DNA of 64,000 bases, taken from Oceanicola sp. 22II-s10i (lineage in GTDB: Bacteria > Pseudomonadota > Alphaproteobacteria > Rhodobacterales > Rhodobacteraceae). Within the stretch, counting starts at the first letter, position 1. The number at the start of each line of letters is the position of its first letter. A model generated the notes under the pieces. That model worked only from the letters and a program-made list of their open reading frames with translations. It had not been told where the DNA came from and did not search any database. Where the stretch lies: assembly GCF_002210105.1 (NCBI RefSeq), contig NZ_AQQU01000003.1, positions 309,542 through 373,541 on the forward strand. Direction: 5' to 3'. Positions 8,987-17,527 of this stretch are shown here, piece after piece. The position numbers and the translations under genes are program-made.

Positions 8987-10287
8987 GCAATGTCGAAATC
9001 GGCATCGCCTCGATCGTCGCGATCCTCGTCCTGATCCAGCTGGGGATGCATGTCGCCATCGCGCTGATGACGGTCAGCTTCTTCGGCGTCTACCTCGTGA
9101 AGGGCAAGTTCCTGATCGCGGGCAAGCTGCTGTCCCACGCCGCCCTCGACGGGGTGGCGCGCTATTCCTTCGGGGTGATCCCGCTCTTCGTCCTGATGGG
9201 CGTCCTCGTCGGGGCCTGCGGGCTGGGGCGGGACGTGTTCGACGTGGCGGGGCAATTGTTCCGGCGCTTCAAGGGCGGCCTGGGGATCGCCACCGTCTTT
9301 GCCAACGCGGTCTTTGCCGCCGTCAACGGCACCTCCATCGCGTCGGCCTCGGTCTTTACCAAGGTCGCGGTGCCGGAGCTGATCCGCCAGGGCTATACGC
9401 CGCGCTTCTCGGTCGGCGTCGTTGCGGGGTCGTCGGTGCTGGGGATGCTGATCCCGCCGTCTTTGCTGCTGATCCTCTACGGGATCATCGCCGAGGTCTC
9501 GATCGGGGATCTCTTCACGGCGGGCATCCTGCCGGGGATCGTGCTGGCCAGCTTCTTCTGCATCCTGATCGTCGCCTTGGCCCGCTTCGCGCCGCGTTTC
9601 ACCGGCAGCCCCGACCGGGCGGACCTGCCGCATATGTCGCGGGGCACCATGGCGCTGAAATCCGCGCCCATTATCGCGCTGATCCTGCTGGTTCTCGGGG
9701 GCATCTACGGCGGGCTCTTCACCCCGACCGAGGCGGGCGGTGTCGGCGCGCTCGGCGCGCTGGTGATCGCGATGGTCAAGGGGCGGCTCGGCGGGCGGGC
9801 GATCGGGAACATCCTGCTGGAGACCGGGCAGGTCACGGCCTCGATCACCTTCCTGATCATCGCAGCGCACATGTATTCGCGCCTGCTGGCCCTGACCGGG
9901 CTGCCGATGGCGATGACCGGGCTGCTGGCCGAATGGGAGCTTGGGCTCTACGGTATCCTGCTGCTCTACCTGATCGCGATCATCCTGCTGGGCACGATCC
10001 TCGACAGCTCCTCGATCCTGCTGATCCTGCTGCCGCTGATCCTGCCCGTGGTGCAGCCCTTCGGCGTCGATCTGGTCTGGTTCGGGGTGGTCACCATCAT
10101 CGCGGTCGAGGTCGGCCTGCTGACCCCGCCACTCGGCGTCGCGTGTTTCGTCATCAAGGCGAACCTCGACGACCGCCGCATCACGCTCAACGACATCTTC
10201 GCCGGGGCCGCGCCGTTCGCGCTGGTCATGGTCTTCATGGTCGCGCTGGTTCTGGCGCTGCCATGGCTCGCCACCGGCCTGCTTTAG
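8983..10287 (+). CDS. TRAP transporter large permease (DctM family)
   Basis: 434 residues; the start is the ATG at 8983 in an ATGA overlap with dctQ. It is hydrophobic throughout, with about 12 membrane segments. Family landmarks include VFAAVNGTSIASASVFTKVA, SSVLGMLIPPSLLLILYGI and VGLLTPPLGVACFVIKA. This subunit carries the sodium-driven transport path. The metallo-hydrolase gene begins 12 bases downstream, so transport and catabolism are probably co-transcribed. Confidence 0.92.
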   Translation: MSNVEIGIASIVAILVLIQLGMHVAIALMTVSFFGVYLVKGKFLIAGKLLSHAALDGVARYSFGVIPLFVLMGVLVGACGLGRDVFDVAGQLFRRFKGGLGIATVFANAVFAAVNGTSIASASVFTKVAVPELIRQGYTPRFSVGVVAGSSVLGMLIPPSLLLILYGIIAEVSIGDLFTAGILPGIVLASFFCILIVALARFAPRFTGSPDRADLPHMSRGTMALKSAPIIALILLVLGGIYGGLFTPTEAGGVGALGALVIAMVKGRLGGRAIGNILLETGQVTASITFLIIAAHMYSRLLALTGLPMAMTGLLAEWELGLYGILLLYLIAIILLGTILDSSSILLILLPLILPVVQPFGVDLVWFGVVTIIAVEVGLLTPPLGVACFVIKANLDDRRITLNDIFAGAAPFALVMVFMVALVLALPWLATGLL

Positions 10288-10299
10288 GGAGAGGACCCG

Positions 10300-11298
10300 A
10301 TGTACGAAGACACCAAGCGCGAACTGCAGGAACTGGGCAACGGCCTTTACGCATGGGTGCAGGGGGACGGGTCGTGGGGCTGGTCGAACTCGGGCCTGAT
10401 CGCGGGCGAGGACGACAAGGTGCTGATGGTGGACACGCTGTTCACCGGGCGGCTGACGCAGGATGTGCTGGACGCCTACCGCCGCGCGGTGCCCGCCGCC
10501 AACGTGATCGACGTTCTGGTCAACACGCATTCCAACGGCGACCACACCTACGGCAACCACCTGGTCAAGGGCGCGCGGATCATCGGCTCCACCGCCTGTC
10601 TGGAAGAGATGGAGGAGCGGCCCGCCAGCAAGGTGCAGGAGGTGATCGCGAATCCCGAAGCCTTCGGGGCTTACGGGCAGTTCTTCACGGAAACCATGGG
10701 CTCGCGCTTCGACTTCTCCGACATCGGGCACCTGCCGCCGAACGAGACCTTCGACGGCACGATGAGCCTGACCATCGGGGGGCGGACGGTCGAACTGACC
10801 GAGCTGGGCCCGGCCCATACACGCGGCGATATCGTGGTCCATGTGCCCGACGCCCGCACGGTCTATACCGGCGACATCGTGTTCCATGGTGGCCATCCGA
10901 TCATCTGGGCGGGGCCGATCGGCAACTGGATCGCGGCCTGCGAATTCATCCTCGGGCTCGACGTCGACACGGTGGTTCCGGGGCATGGCGCGGTTTGCGG
11001 CAAGGGGCCTGTGAAGGACCTGCGGGACTACCTCGTCAGCGTCAAGACACAGGCGACCAAGGCGCACGAGGCGGGGCTGGACTGGGCCGAGGCGGCATGG
11101 GAGGTGGGCTATGCGGAATTCGACAGCTGGTTGGACCGGGAACGGGTCGTCGCGAACGTGGCGAACGTCTATAAGGAACTGACGAACGGCGCGGTGAACC
11201 CCACGCGTGAGGAGATCATGGCCCAGATGCTGCGCTATCGCCACGGGGCGGAATGCGCGCATGACGGGCCCTGCGACTGTCACGCGAAGAAGGCGTGA
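10300..11298 (+). CDS. Metallo-beta-lactamase-fold hydrolase
   Basis: 332 residues with GGGAGAGGA upstream. The metal site is recognisable: H77-S-N79-G-D81-H82, H173 (GPAHTRGD), D192 (YTGD) and H229 (VPGHG). The second position of the usual HxHxDH motif is Asn79 instead of His, so metal binding may be altered. The C-terminus ends in a short Cys/His-rich tail (CAHDGPCDCHAKKA). It sits between the TRAP genes and an FAH-family hydrolase, suggesting hydrolysis of a thioester or lactone in the same pathway. The substrate cannot be read from the sequence. Confidence 0.85.
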   Translation: MYEDTKRELQELGNGLYAWVQGDGSWGWSNSGLIAGEDDKVLMVDTLFTGRLTQDVLDAYRRAVPAANVIDVLVNTHSNGDHTYGNHLVKGARIIGSTACLEEMEERPASKVQEVIANPEAFGAYGQFFTETMGSRFDFSDIGHLPPNETFDGTMSLTIGGRTVELTELGPAHTRGDIVVHVPDARTVYTGDIVFHGGHPIIWAGPIGNWIAACEFILGLDVDTVVPGHGAVCGKGPVKDLRDYLVSVKTQATKAHEAGLDWAEAAWEVGYAEFDSWLDRERVVANVANVYKELTNGAVNPTREEIMAQMLRYRHGAECAHDGPCDCHAKKA

Positions 11299-11347
11299 CA
11301 AGCGACTGTGAAGACAAGACATTCCATAAGGGATTGAAGGAACCGGA

Positions 11348-12274
11348 ATGAAACTCGTGACTTTCGAAAAGAACGGCAAACAGGCCATCGGCATTCTGGA
11401 CGGTGACTCTATCGCCGTCCTGGATGGCGCCGCGAACCCCGCCTTTGCCTCCATGCTCGCGCTGATAGAAGCCGGCGACGAGGGGCTCGAGGCCGCGCGC
11501 AAGGCGCAGGGCGCGGCGGCGAAGGAGGCGGTGTCGGGCGTGCGGCTCAAGGCGCCGGTGCCGGTGCCGGTGCAGATGCGCGACAGCCTCGTGTTCGAGA
11601 AACACCTTCGGCAGGCGCGCGCCAACCGCTACCTGTGGGATCCCAAGGCGACCAAGATGGACCCGGCGGATTTCAAGATGCCGGACGTCTGGTACGAACA
11701 GCCGATCTACTACAAGGGCAACCGCTTCAGCGTGTCGGGCCCCGAGGACACAATCATCTGGCCCAAGGGCGAGACGCGGCTGGATTACGAGCTGGAACTG
11801 GGGATGTTCGTCGGCAAGGGCGGCTGCGACATTCCCAAGGAAAAGGCCAACGAGCACATCTTCGGCTTTACCTGCTTCAACGATTTTTCGGCCCGCGATC
11901 ACCAGATGAAGGAAGGGGCAGGCGGCCTCGGCCCGGCGAAGGGCAAGGATTTCCGCACCGCCAACGCCATGGGGCCCTGCCTTGTCACGCGGGACGAGAT
12001 CGGCGACGGCTCGGGCCTGACGATGGTTGCGCGGATCAACGGCGAGGAATGGTCGCGCGGCACGTCCAGCGACATGCACCATTCCTTTGCGCGGATCATC
12101 GAACACGTCAGCCGCGACGAGGAGCTGCAGCCGGGCGAGTTCCTGGGCTCCGGCACCGTCGGCGGTGGCTGCGGGCTGGAACTGGGCAGGTTCCTGAACC
12201 CCGGCGACACGGTCGAGCTGGAAATCGAGGGCATCGGCATCCTGCGCAGCCACATCGCGAACGAGCGGCGCTGA
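11348..12274 (+). CDS. Fumarylacetoacetate hydrolase (FAH) family protein
   Basis: 308 residues beginning MKLVTFEKNGK, preceded by a GAAGGAACCGG leader. The FAH fold is visible: acidic metal ligands in the LDYELELGMFVG segment, then FNDFSARDHQ, and the GSGTVGGGCGLELGRFLNPGD C-terminal motif. Family members cleave C-C bonds in beta-diketo acids, hydrate dienoates or decarboxylate oxaloacetate, using a divalent metal. It lies 49 bases after the MBL hydrolase in the same operon, so it may act on the acid released there. The exact reaction is unresolved. Confidence 0.88.
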   Translation: MKLVTFEKNGKQAIGILDGDSIAVLDGAANPAFASMLALIEAGDEGLEAARKAQGAAAKEAVSGVRLKAPVPVPVQMRDSLVFEKHLRQARANRYLWDPKATKMDPADFKMPDVWYEQPIYYKGNRFSVSGPEDTIIWPKGETRLDYELELGMFVGKGGCDIPKEKANEHIFGFTCFNDFSARDHQMKEGAGGLGPAKGKDFRTANAMGPCLVTRDEIGDGSGLTMVARINGEEWSRGTSSDMHHSFARIIEHVSRDEELQPGEFLGSGTVGGGCGLELGRFLNPGDTVELEIEGIGILRSHIANERR

Positions 12275-12365
12275 CCCACATGTGAAAAGGCGGGGCAGCC
12301 GGCTAACTTTTGCCGTCCGCCCCTTGCTTACCGGCTGGAAAGTGGAAAAACTGCCCGCCGGGAGA

Positions 12366-12399
12366 GGGCGCGTCGGACACCCGGCGCGCCCCGGTTTTT
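12366..12399 (+). terminator. Rho-independent terminator / attenuator before the CoA transferase
   Basis: GGGCGCGTCGG pairs with CCGGCGCGCCC over 11 positions (one G-T wobble) around an ACAC loop, followed by CGGTTTTTC. It ends 17 bases before the CoA-transferase ATG and just ahead of its GGAGGAGCAAGGAA ribosome site. It would end or attenuate transcription from the upstream TRAP/FAH genes. Confidence 0.75.
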
Positions 12400-12415
12400 C
12401 TGGAGGAGCAAGGAA

Positions 12416-14887
12416 ATGGCCGAGGGCAAGAGCGGGTATCTGTCACATCTGAAGGTGCTGGACCTGACCGATCACAGGGGCGCCATCGCGGGACGCGTCT
12501 TTGCCCAGCTCGGGGCCGACGTGGTGCAGGTGGAGCCGAAATCGGGCACCGACAGCCGCTTTCAGCCGCCCTGGGACGAGGACGGGGATTCGCTCTACTG
12601 GGCGGCCTACGGGGCCGGTCGCCGCTCCATCGCGCTCGACATCAAGGACGCCGCCGACCGCGCGACCTTCGAGGAACTGGTCAAGCGCGCCGATATCCTG
12701 ATCGAGACCGGCAATCCGGCCGAGGACGATCTGCTGGATGCCGAGGCGATGGCCGCGCTGAATCCCGGCCTGATCCACGCCGTCGTGACGCCCTTCGGCC
12801 TCGAGGGGCCCAAGGCGAAGTATGCCGACAGCGACCTGATCGTCTGGGCCTCGGGCGGACCGCTGCTGCCCGTCGCGGCGGTGGCCGAACGGCCCTACCG
12901 CATCTCGGTCCCGCAGGCCTATCACCACGCCACGATGGACGCCGTGCAGGGCGCCATCGTCGCCTATTTCGAACGCAAGAAGTCCGGCCTCGGCCAGCGC
13001 GTTGTCGTGTCGGCACAGGCCTCCGCCACTCAGTCGACCCTGTCGATGAGCCTTGCGGGCGCGGTCGGTCACACCGGCTTCACGCTCCGCAAATCCGTGG
13101 CCAGCATGAAGAACCAGCCGGATCTCTCCGGGTCCGGGGCGCGGACGAACAAGTCCAAGTGGCAGGTGCAGGACGGCCTGGTCGAGATGCACCTCGCCAT
13201 GGGGCCCGCCACCGGCCGGTTCACCAACAAGCTGTTCCAGTTCCTGAAGGAAGAAGGCGCGCCCGGCGCGGACGAGATCGCGGAATGGGACTGGCCGACC
13301 ATCCAGGACCGCATCGTCGCGGACGAGCTGGGCGAGGACGATCTGCAGCGCGCCCGTGACTGCGTTCAGGCCTACCTCGCGCCCAAGGTCAAGTTCGACG
13401 CGGTGGACATCGCCATCGCGCAGCGCGTGCTGATGGCGCCGATCTGCACCATCGAGGACCTGCTCAAGTCCGATCACCTGAAGGCGCGCGGCTTTTTCCG
13501 CGAGCAGACGCACAAGGGCAAGACCATCCGCCAGCCCGGACCCTTCGCGCGCTACAATGCCGACATGTTCACCCCGCTCTCCGAAGCGCCCGCCATCGAC
13601 GCGGACGGGGATGCGATCCGCAAGGACTGGCTCGGCCTCGATCCCGTCAAGTTCGAAGGCTCCGGCAAGCCCGAGCGGCCGCTTGAGGGGATCAAGGTCC
13701 TCGACCTCGCGTGGGTCGTCGCCGGTCCGATGATCGGCCGCAACATGGCCGATTTCGGGGCGACGGTGATCCGTGTCGAAAGCTCCAAGCGGGTCGAGAC
13801 CGCGCGGATGCTCGGACCGTTCCCCGGCGGGACCATCGACAAGATGCGCTCGGGCCAGTTCGAGAACTGCAATACGGGCAAGTATGGCCTGTCGCTGGAT
13901 CTCGGCAGCCCCGAGGCACGCGATGTGCTGCTGGACCTCGTCGAATGGGCGGATGTCGTGGTCGAAAGCTTCGCGCCCGGCCAGATGAAACGCTGGGGCC
14001 TCGACTACGACAACCTGAAGAAGCGCAACCCCTCGCTGATCATGCTGTCGACCTCGCTCATGGGGCAGGTCGGGCCGTGGTCCAAGCTGGCGGGCTTCGG
14101 CAACATCGGCGGTGCGATGTCGGGCTATCAGCAGCTCGTTGGCCCCGAGGACGGGCTGCCGGTCGGGCCCTATGGACCCTACACCGACTATGTCGGGCCG
14201 CGCTTCGGCCTCGTGGCGCTGCTGGCGGCGCTGGATCATCGCGAAAAGACGGGCGAGGGCGGCTGGATGGACGTGGGGCAGGCCGAAACCGGCATGCAGT
14301 CCATGGCCGACCGGTTCGCGGATTACGAGATCACGGGCACCATCGCCCGTGGCCTGGGCAATCGCGATCCGCTCGTGGTGCCGAACAACACCTACGCCTG
14401 CAAGAAGCACGGCTACGATGACCGCTGGGTCGCGATCTCGGTGCGTGACGATGACGACTGGGCGCGGTTCGCGGCCGAGGTCGGCGGCGAGCTGGCATCC
14501 GACGCCAGCCTGAAGACCCGCGAGGGGCGCAAGGCGGCCGAAGAGCGGATCGACGCGCTGGTCGGCGATTGGTGCAGCACGCAGGAAAGCGTGGATGTCG
14601 AGAAGCGCCTGCAGGCGATCGGCGTGCCCGCGCATGTCGCGGCCTCGTCCGAGGACATCTATACCGATCCGCAGGTGAAGCTCTGGGAGCATTTCATCAC
14701 CATCCCGCGCGGCAATGGCGAGGACAGCGTGGTCGAGGCCTGCCGCTGGCATCTCAGCCGGACGCCGGCCCGGCCCGAACGCTCCAGCCCCGACTACGGG
14801 CGCGACAACGCGCATGTGCTGGGCAAGGTGCTGGGTTACGACGCCGGGCGGATCGAGGCGCTGGACAAGGCGGGCGCGCTGGTCTGA
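12416..14887 (+). CDS. Fused two-domain class III (CaiB/BaiF) CoA transferase
   Basis: 823 residues with a strong GGAGGAGCAAGGAA ribosome site. There are two complete CaiB/BaiF domains, at about residues 9-395 (HLKVLDLTDHRGAIAGRVFA) and 425-815 (GIKVLDLAWVVAGPMIGRNM), where family enzymes are normally a single ~400-residue domain. The catalytic Asp that forms the acyl anhydride is present in the second half (GGWMDVGQAE, Asp619), but the equivalent of the first half reads RVVVSAQ (Val197). The first half is therefore probably structural or regulatory, a pseudo-dimer within one chain. Likely role: activation of the imported acid by CoA transfer. Confidence 0.88.
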   Translation: MAEGKSGYLSHLKVLDLTDHRGAIAGRVFAQLGADVVQVEPKSGTDSRFQPPWDEDGDSLYWAAYGAGRRSIALDIKDAADRATFEELVKRADILIETGNPAEDDLLDAEAMAALNPGLIHAVVTPFGLEGPKAKYADSDLIVWASGGPLLPVAAVAERPYRISVPQAYHHATMDAVQGAIVAYFERKKSGLGQRVVVSAQASATQSTLSMSLAGAVGHTGFTLRKSVASMKNQPDLSGSGARTNKSKWQVQDGLVEMHLAMGPATGRFTNKLFQFLKEEGAPGADEIAEWDWPTIQDRIVADELGEDDLQRARDCVQAYLAPKVKFDAVDIAIAQRVLMAPICTIEDLLKSDHLKARGFFREQTHKGKTIRQPGPFARYNADMFTPLSEAPAIDADGDAIRKDWLGLDPVKFEGSGKPERPLEGIKVLDLAWVVAGPMIGRNMADFGATVIRVESSKRVETARMLGPFPGGTIDKMRSGQFENCNTGKYGLSLDLGSPEARDVLLDLVEWADVVVESFAPGQMKRWGLDYDNLKKRNPSLIMLSTSLMGQVGPWSKLAGFGNIGGAMSGYQQLVGPEDGLPVGPYGPYTDYVGPRFGLVALLAALDHREKTGEGGWMDVGQAETGMQSMADRFADYEITGTIARGLGNRDPLVVPNNTYACKKHGYDDRWVAISVRDDDDWARFAAEVGGELASDASLKTREGRKAAEERIDALVGDWCSTQESVDVEKRLQAIGVPAHVAASSEDIYTDPQVKLWEHFITIPRGNGEDSVVEACRWHLSRTPARPERSSPDYGRDNAHVLGKVLGYDAGRIEALDKAGALV

Positions 14888-14897
14888 CCGCGGTCAG
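14884..14897. repeat. 14-bp palindrome containing both convergent stop codons
   Basis: CTGACCGCGGTCAG is a perfect palindrome. The TGA of the CoA transferase (14885-14887) and the TGA of the ligase on the other strand (14894-14896) occupy mirror positions. It may serve as a short bidirectional stop hairpin. Confidence 0.6.
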
Positions 14898-16471
14898 GCG
14901 GGAGGCCCCTCGGGCGGCAGGAGCGCGGTCAGCGCCTCCAGCCGGTCGGCCTCCTGCGCGGGCTTGTCGGTGCGGATCCGGGCGATGCGCGGAAACCGCA
15001 TCGCCACGCCCGACTTGTGGCGGGTGGACCGGTTGAGGCCCTCGAAGGCGATCTCAAGCACCAGTTCGGGTTTCACCGCGCGCACGGGGCCGAACCGCTC
15101 GGTGGTGTTCGACCGGACGAAACGGTCGAGCGACTTGAGCTCCGCATCGGTGAAGCCGAAATAGGCCTTGCCGACCGGAACCAGCATGTTGCCGTCCCAC
15201 AGGCCGAAGGTGAAATCCGAATAATAGCCCGACCGCTTGCCGTGCCCACGCTGCGCATAGAGCAGCACGGCATCCACGGTCATCGGATCACGCTTCCACT
15301 TGAACCAGTGCCCCCGGATCCGACCGGCGAGGTAGGGGCTGTCGCGGCGCTTGATCATCAGCCCCTCGATCACCGGATCGGGCGGATCGGCCCTGAGTGC
15401 GGCCAGCGCGTCCCACGTGTCGAAGGACAGCAGCGGCGACAGGTCGATCCGTTCTGGATCGGCCTTGGCGATGACCTGTTCCAGCCGCGCCCGGCGCCGG
15501 TCGAAGGGCTGGGCGCGCATATCCTCATGGCCGTGGATCAGGATGTCATAGGCCCTCAGCGCCGCCGGGTGGCTCTTGAGCAGCCCCTTGCCGACCGTCT
15601 TGCGGTTCAGCCGCTTCTGCAACTCGCCGAAGGCCGCCACGCTCTCACCGCGCCGGACCAGAAGTTCGCCGTCGATGGTGCCCTCGAAGTCGAGCGCGTC
15701 CAGCAGGTCGGGAAAGCTGCCCGAGATATCCTCGCCGGTCCGTGAATAGAGCCGCCGCTCGCCGTCCTCTACCGCCGCCTGCACGCGGATGCCGTCCCAT
15801 TTCCATTCGGCGGCAAAGTCCTCGGGGGCGAGGGGGCCAAGCTGGTCCAGATCCGTCGCCGTCGACAGCATCACCGGGCGGAACGGGGAACGGGCGGCGG
15901 AAACGGGTTTCTCCCCGCCTTCCAGCCAGGCGAAGAGGCTTTCGAACGGCGGCTCCAGCCCATGCCAGAGCTCCTCGATCTCCTCCACCGGCACGCTGCC
16001 GAACTCCGCCAGCGCCGTCCGCGCCAGCCGGGCCGAGACGCCGACCCTGAGCGCGCCGGTCGCGATCTTGAGGTAGGCGTAGCGCGCCGAGGGCTCCAGC
16101 CGGTCGAGGCGCGCGGCGATCACGCCTGGCAGGGCGGCCTTGCCGGTCGCCTCCAGTTCCGCCACCAGTTCGGCCAGCGGCGGATCCTCGGGCGCCTCGG
16201 CCACGGGCCAGATCAGCGCGATCGTCTCGGCCAGGTCGCCGACGAAATCGTAGGACAGGCGGAACAGTTCCTCGTCCACCTTCTCGGCCACCAGCCCGCG
16301 CAGCAGCGAGGGCGTCACCTGCCGCAGGTCCAGATCACCCGTCAACGCCCCGAGCGCGATGCCCCGGTCGGGATCGGGACGGGTGCGGAAATGCTCGACC
16401 AGATGCCGGATCTTGCCGTTCCGCTGGGGGGTGAAGGCCAGCGCCTCGATCAGACGGGCAAAGTGCCTCAT
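14894..16471 (-). CDS. ATP-dependent DNA ligase (LigC/LigB-like)
   Basis: 525 residues; the start chosen is ATG at 16471, which overlaps the exonuclease stop by four bases. An N-terminal DNA-binding domain (about 1-200) precedes the nucleotidyltransferase core with the KxDG adenylation motif in EWKWDGIR (Lys224), further motifs such as GTIDGELLVRRG and VIEGLMIKRRDSPY, and a C-terminal OB fold ending in RFPRIARIRTDKPA. It seals nicks using ATP. It is paired with the ligase-associated MBL-fold exonuclease, an arrangement known from many proteobacteria and usually assigned to DNA repair. The helicase and phosphoesterase that sometimes accompany the pair are absent here. Confidence 0.92.
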   Translation of the reverse strand: MRHFARLIEALAFTPQRNGKIRHLVEHFRTRPDPDRGIALGALTGDLDLRQVTPSLLRGLVAEKVDEELFRLSYDFVGDLAETIALIWPVAEAPEDPPLAELVAELEATGKAALPGVIAARLDRLEPSARYAYLKIATGALRVGVSARLARTALAEFGSVPVEEIEELWHGLEPPFESLFAWLEGGEKPVSAARSPFRPVMLSTATDLDQLGPLAPEDFAAEWKWDGIRVQAAVEDGERRLYSRTGEDISGSFPDLLDALDFEGTIDGELLVRRGESVAAFGELQKRLNRKTVGKGLLKSHPAALRAYDILIHGHEDMRAQPFDRRRARLEQVIAKADPERIDLSPLLSFDTWDALAALRADPPDPVIEGLMIKRRDSPYLAGRIRGHWFKWKRDPMTVDAVLLYAQRGHGKRSGYYSDFTFGLWDGNMLVPVGKAYFGFTDAELKSLDRFVRSNTTERFGPVRAVKPELVLEIAFEGLNRSTRHKSGVAMRFPRIARIRTDKPAQEADRLEALTALLPPEGPPA

Positions 16472-17475
16472 GCCTCGGCCTCGTCCTCGTAGCCGACCAG
16501 CCGCAGGGGGCGCCCGACCCGGCCGCGCAGGTCCAGTTCGCGCATCAGCGCATCCTCGCGCCCGTGGGTGATCCACGTCTCCTGCGGATCGACCTCGTCG
16601 ATGGTGCGCAGGAGGTCGGGCCAGTCGGCATGGTCCGACAGGATCAGCGGCAGTTCCACGCCCCGCTGCCGGGCACGGGCGCGGATCTGCATCCAGCCGC
16701 TGGCAAAGCAGATCACCGGATCGGGAAAGCGCTGTGCCCATGTGGCGGCAAAGGCGGACGGCGGGGCGAGGACGATCTGGCCCGCGAAGTCGGCCTTGGT
16801 CTTGCGATCCGTCGTGGCAGGCCGCAGGTCGCCGAGCGGAACGCCCTGTTCGACGTGATACCAGCAGAGGCGTTCCAGCGCGCCGTGCAGGTAGATGGGC
16901 GCGTCCCATCCCGCCTCGCGCAGTAGCATGATGACCCGCTGCGCCTTGCCGAGCGCATAGGCCCCCACCAGATGCGCGCGATCCGGAAAGGCGCGGACCG
17001 AGGCCAGCAGCTTGCCGATCTCGGCGGCCGGGTCAGGGTGGCGGAAGACGGGCAGGGCAAAGGTCGCCTCGGTCACGAAGACGTCGCAGGGCACGGGTTC
17101 GAACGGGGCGGCGACGGGGTTCGGGTGACGGCAGTAATCGCCGGTCACCACGAAGCGGCGGCCGCCGGTCGCGATCTCGATCTGCGCGGAGCCGAGGACG
17201 TGGCCCGCGGGGTGAAACGACACCTCGGCATCGCCGATCCTTACGCGACCCACGGCCTCCTGCCGGCTCTGGGTGAAATCCTCGCCGTAGCGGATCGCCA
17301 TGATGTCCAACGTCTGCCGCGTGGCCAGCACAGCGCCGTGGCCGGGACGGGCATGATCCGCGTGGCCATGGGTAATCAGCGCCCGCCGGACCGGGCGCAG
17401 CGGGTCGACGTGGAAGTCGCCTGCCGGGCAATAAAGGCCCTCGGGCGTGGGATATAGCTGTGCGTCGGCGGTCAT
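16468..17475 (-). CDS. Ligase-associated MBL-fold DNA exonuclease
   Basis: 335 residues. It has the metallo-beta-lactamase/beta-CASP layout: THGHADHARPGH near residue 35, a conserved SFHPAGHVLGSAQ segment, GDYCRHPNP, and a late LSDHADW plus WITHGRED. This matches the family of predicted exonucleases encoded beside ATP-dependent DNA ligases. It probably trims DNA ends before sealing in the cytoplasm. It is translationally coupled to the ligase through an ATGA overlap and follows the sensor-kinase gene by 52 bases on the same strand, though a shared promoter is not evident. Confidence 0.9.
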   Translation of the reverse strand: MTADAQLYPTPEGLYCPAGDFHVDPLRPVRRALITHGHADHARPGHGAVLATRQTLDIMAIRYGEDFTQSRQEAVGRVRIGDAEVSFHPAGHVLGSAQIEIATGGRRFVVTGDYCRHPNPVAAPFEPVPCDVFVTEATFALPVFRHPDPAAEIGKLLASVRAFPDRAHLVGAYALGKAQRVIMLLREAGWDAPIYLHGALERLCWYHVEQGVPLGDLRPATTDRKTKADFAGQIVLAPPSAFAATWAQRFPDPVICFASGWMQIRARARQRGVELPLILSDHADWPDLLRTIDEVDPQETWITHGREDALMRELDLRGRVGRPLRLVGYEDEAEA

Positions 17476-17527
17476 TGCGCAAAGCTAGACCGGTGCATCG
17501 CCACAGCAAGATGGCGTGCGCCCGCGT

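Noticed and set aside
8926..11625. 899-residue minus-strand open frame opposite dctM and the MBL gene
   Set aside because: Antisense shadow of well-identified genes caused by high GC; Arg/Gln/Asp-rich and featureless.
12443..14815. 790-residue minus-strand open frame opposite the CoA transferase
   Set aside because: Antisense shadow; no recognisable domain, no ribosome site.
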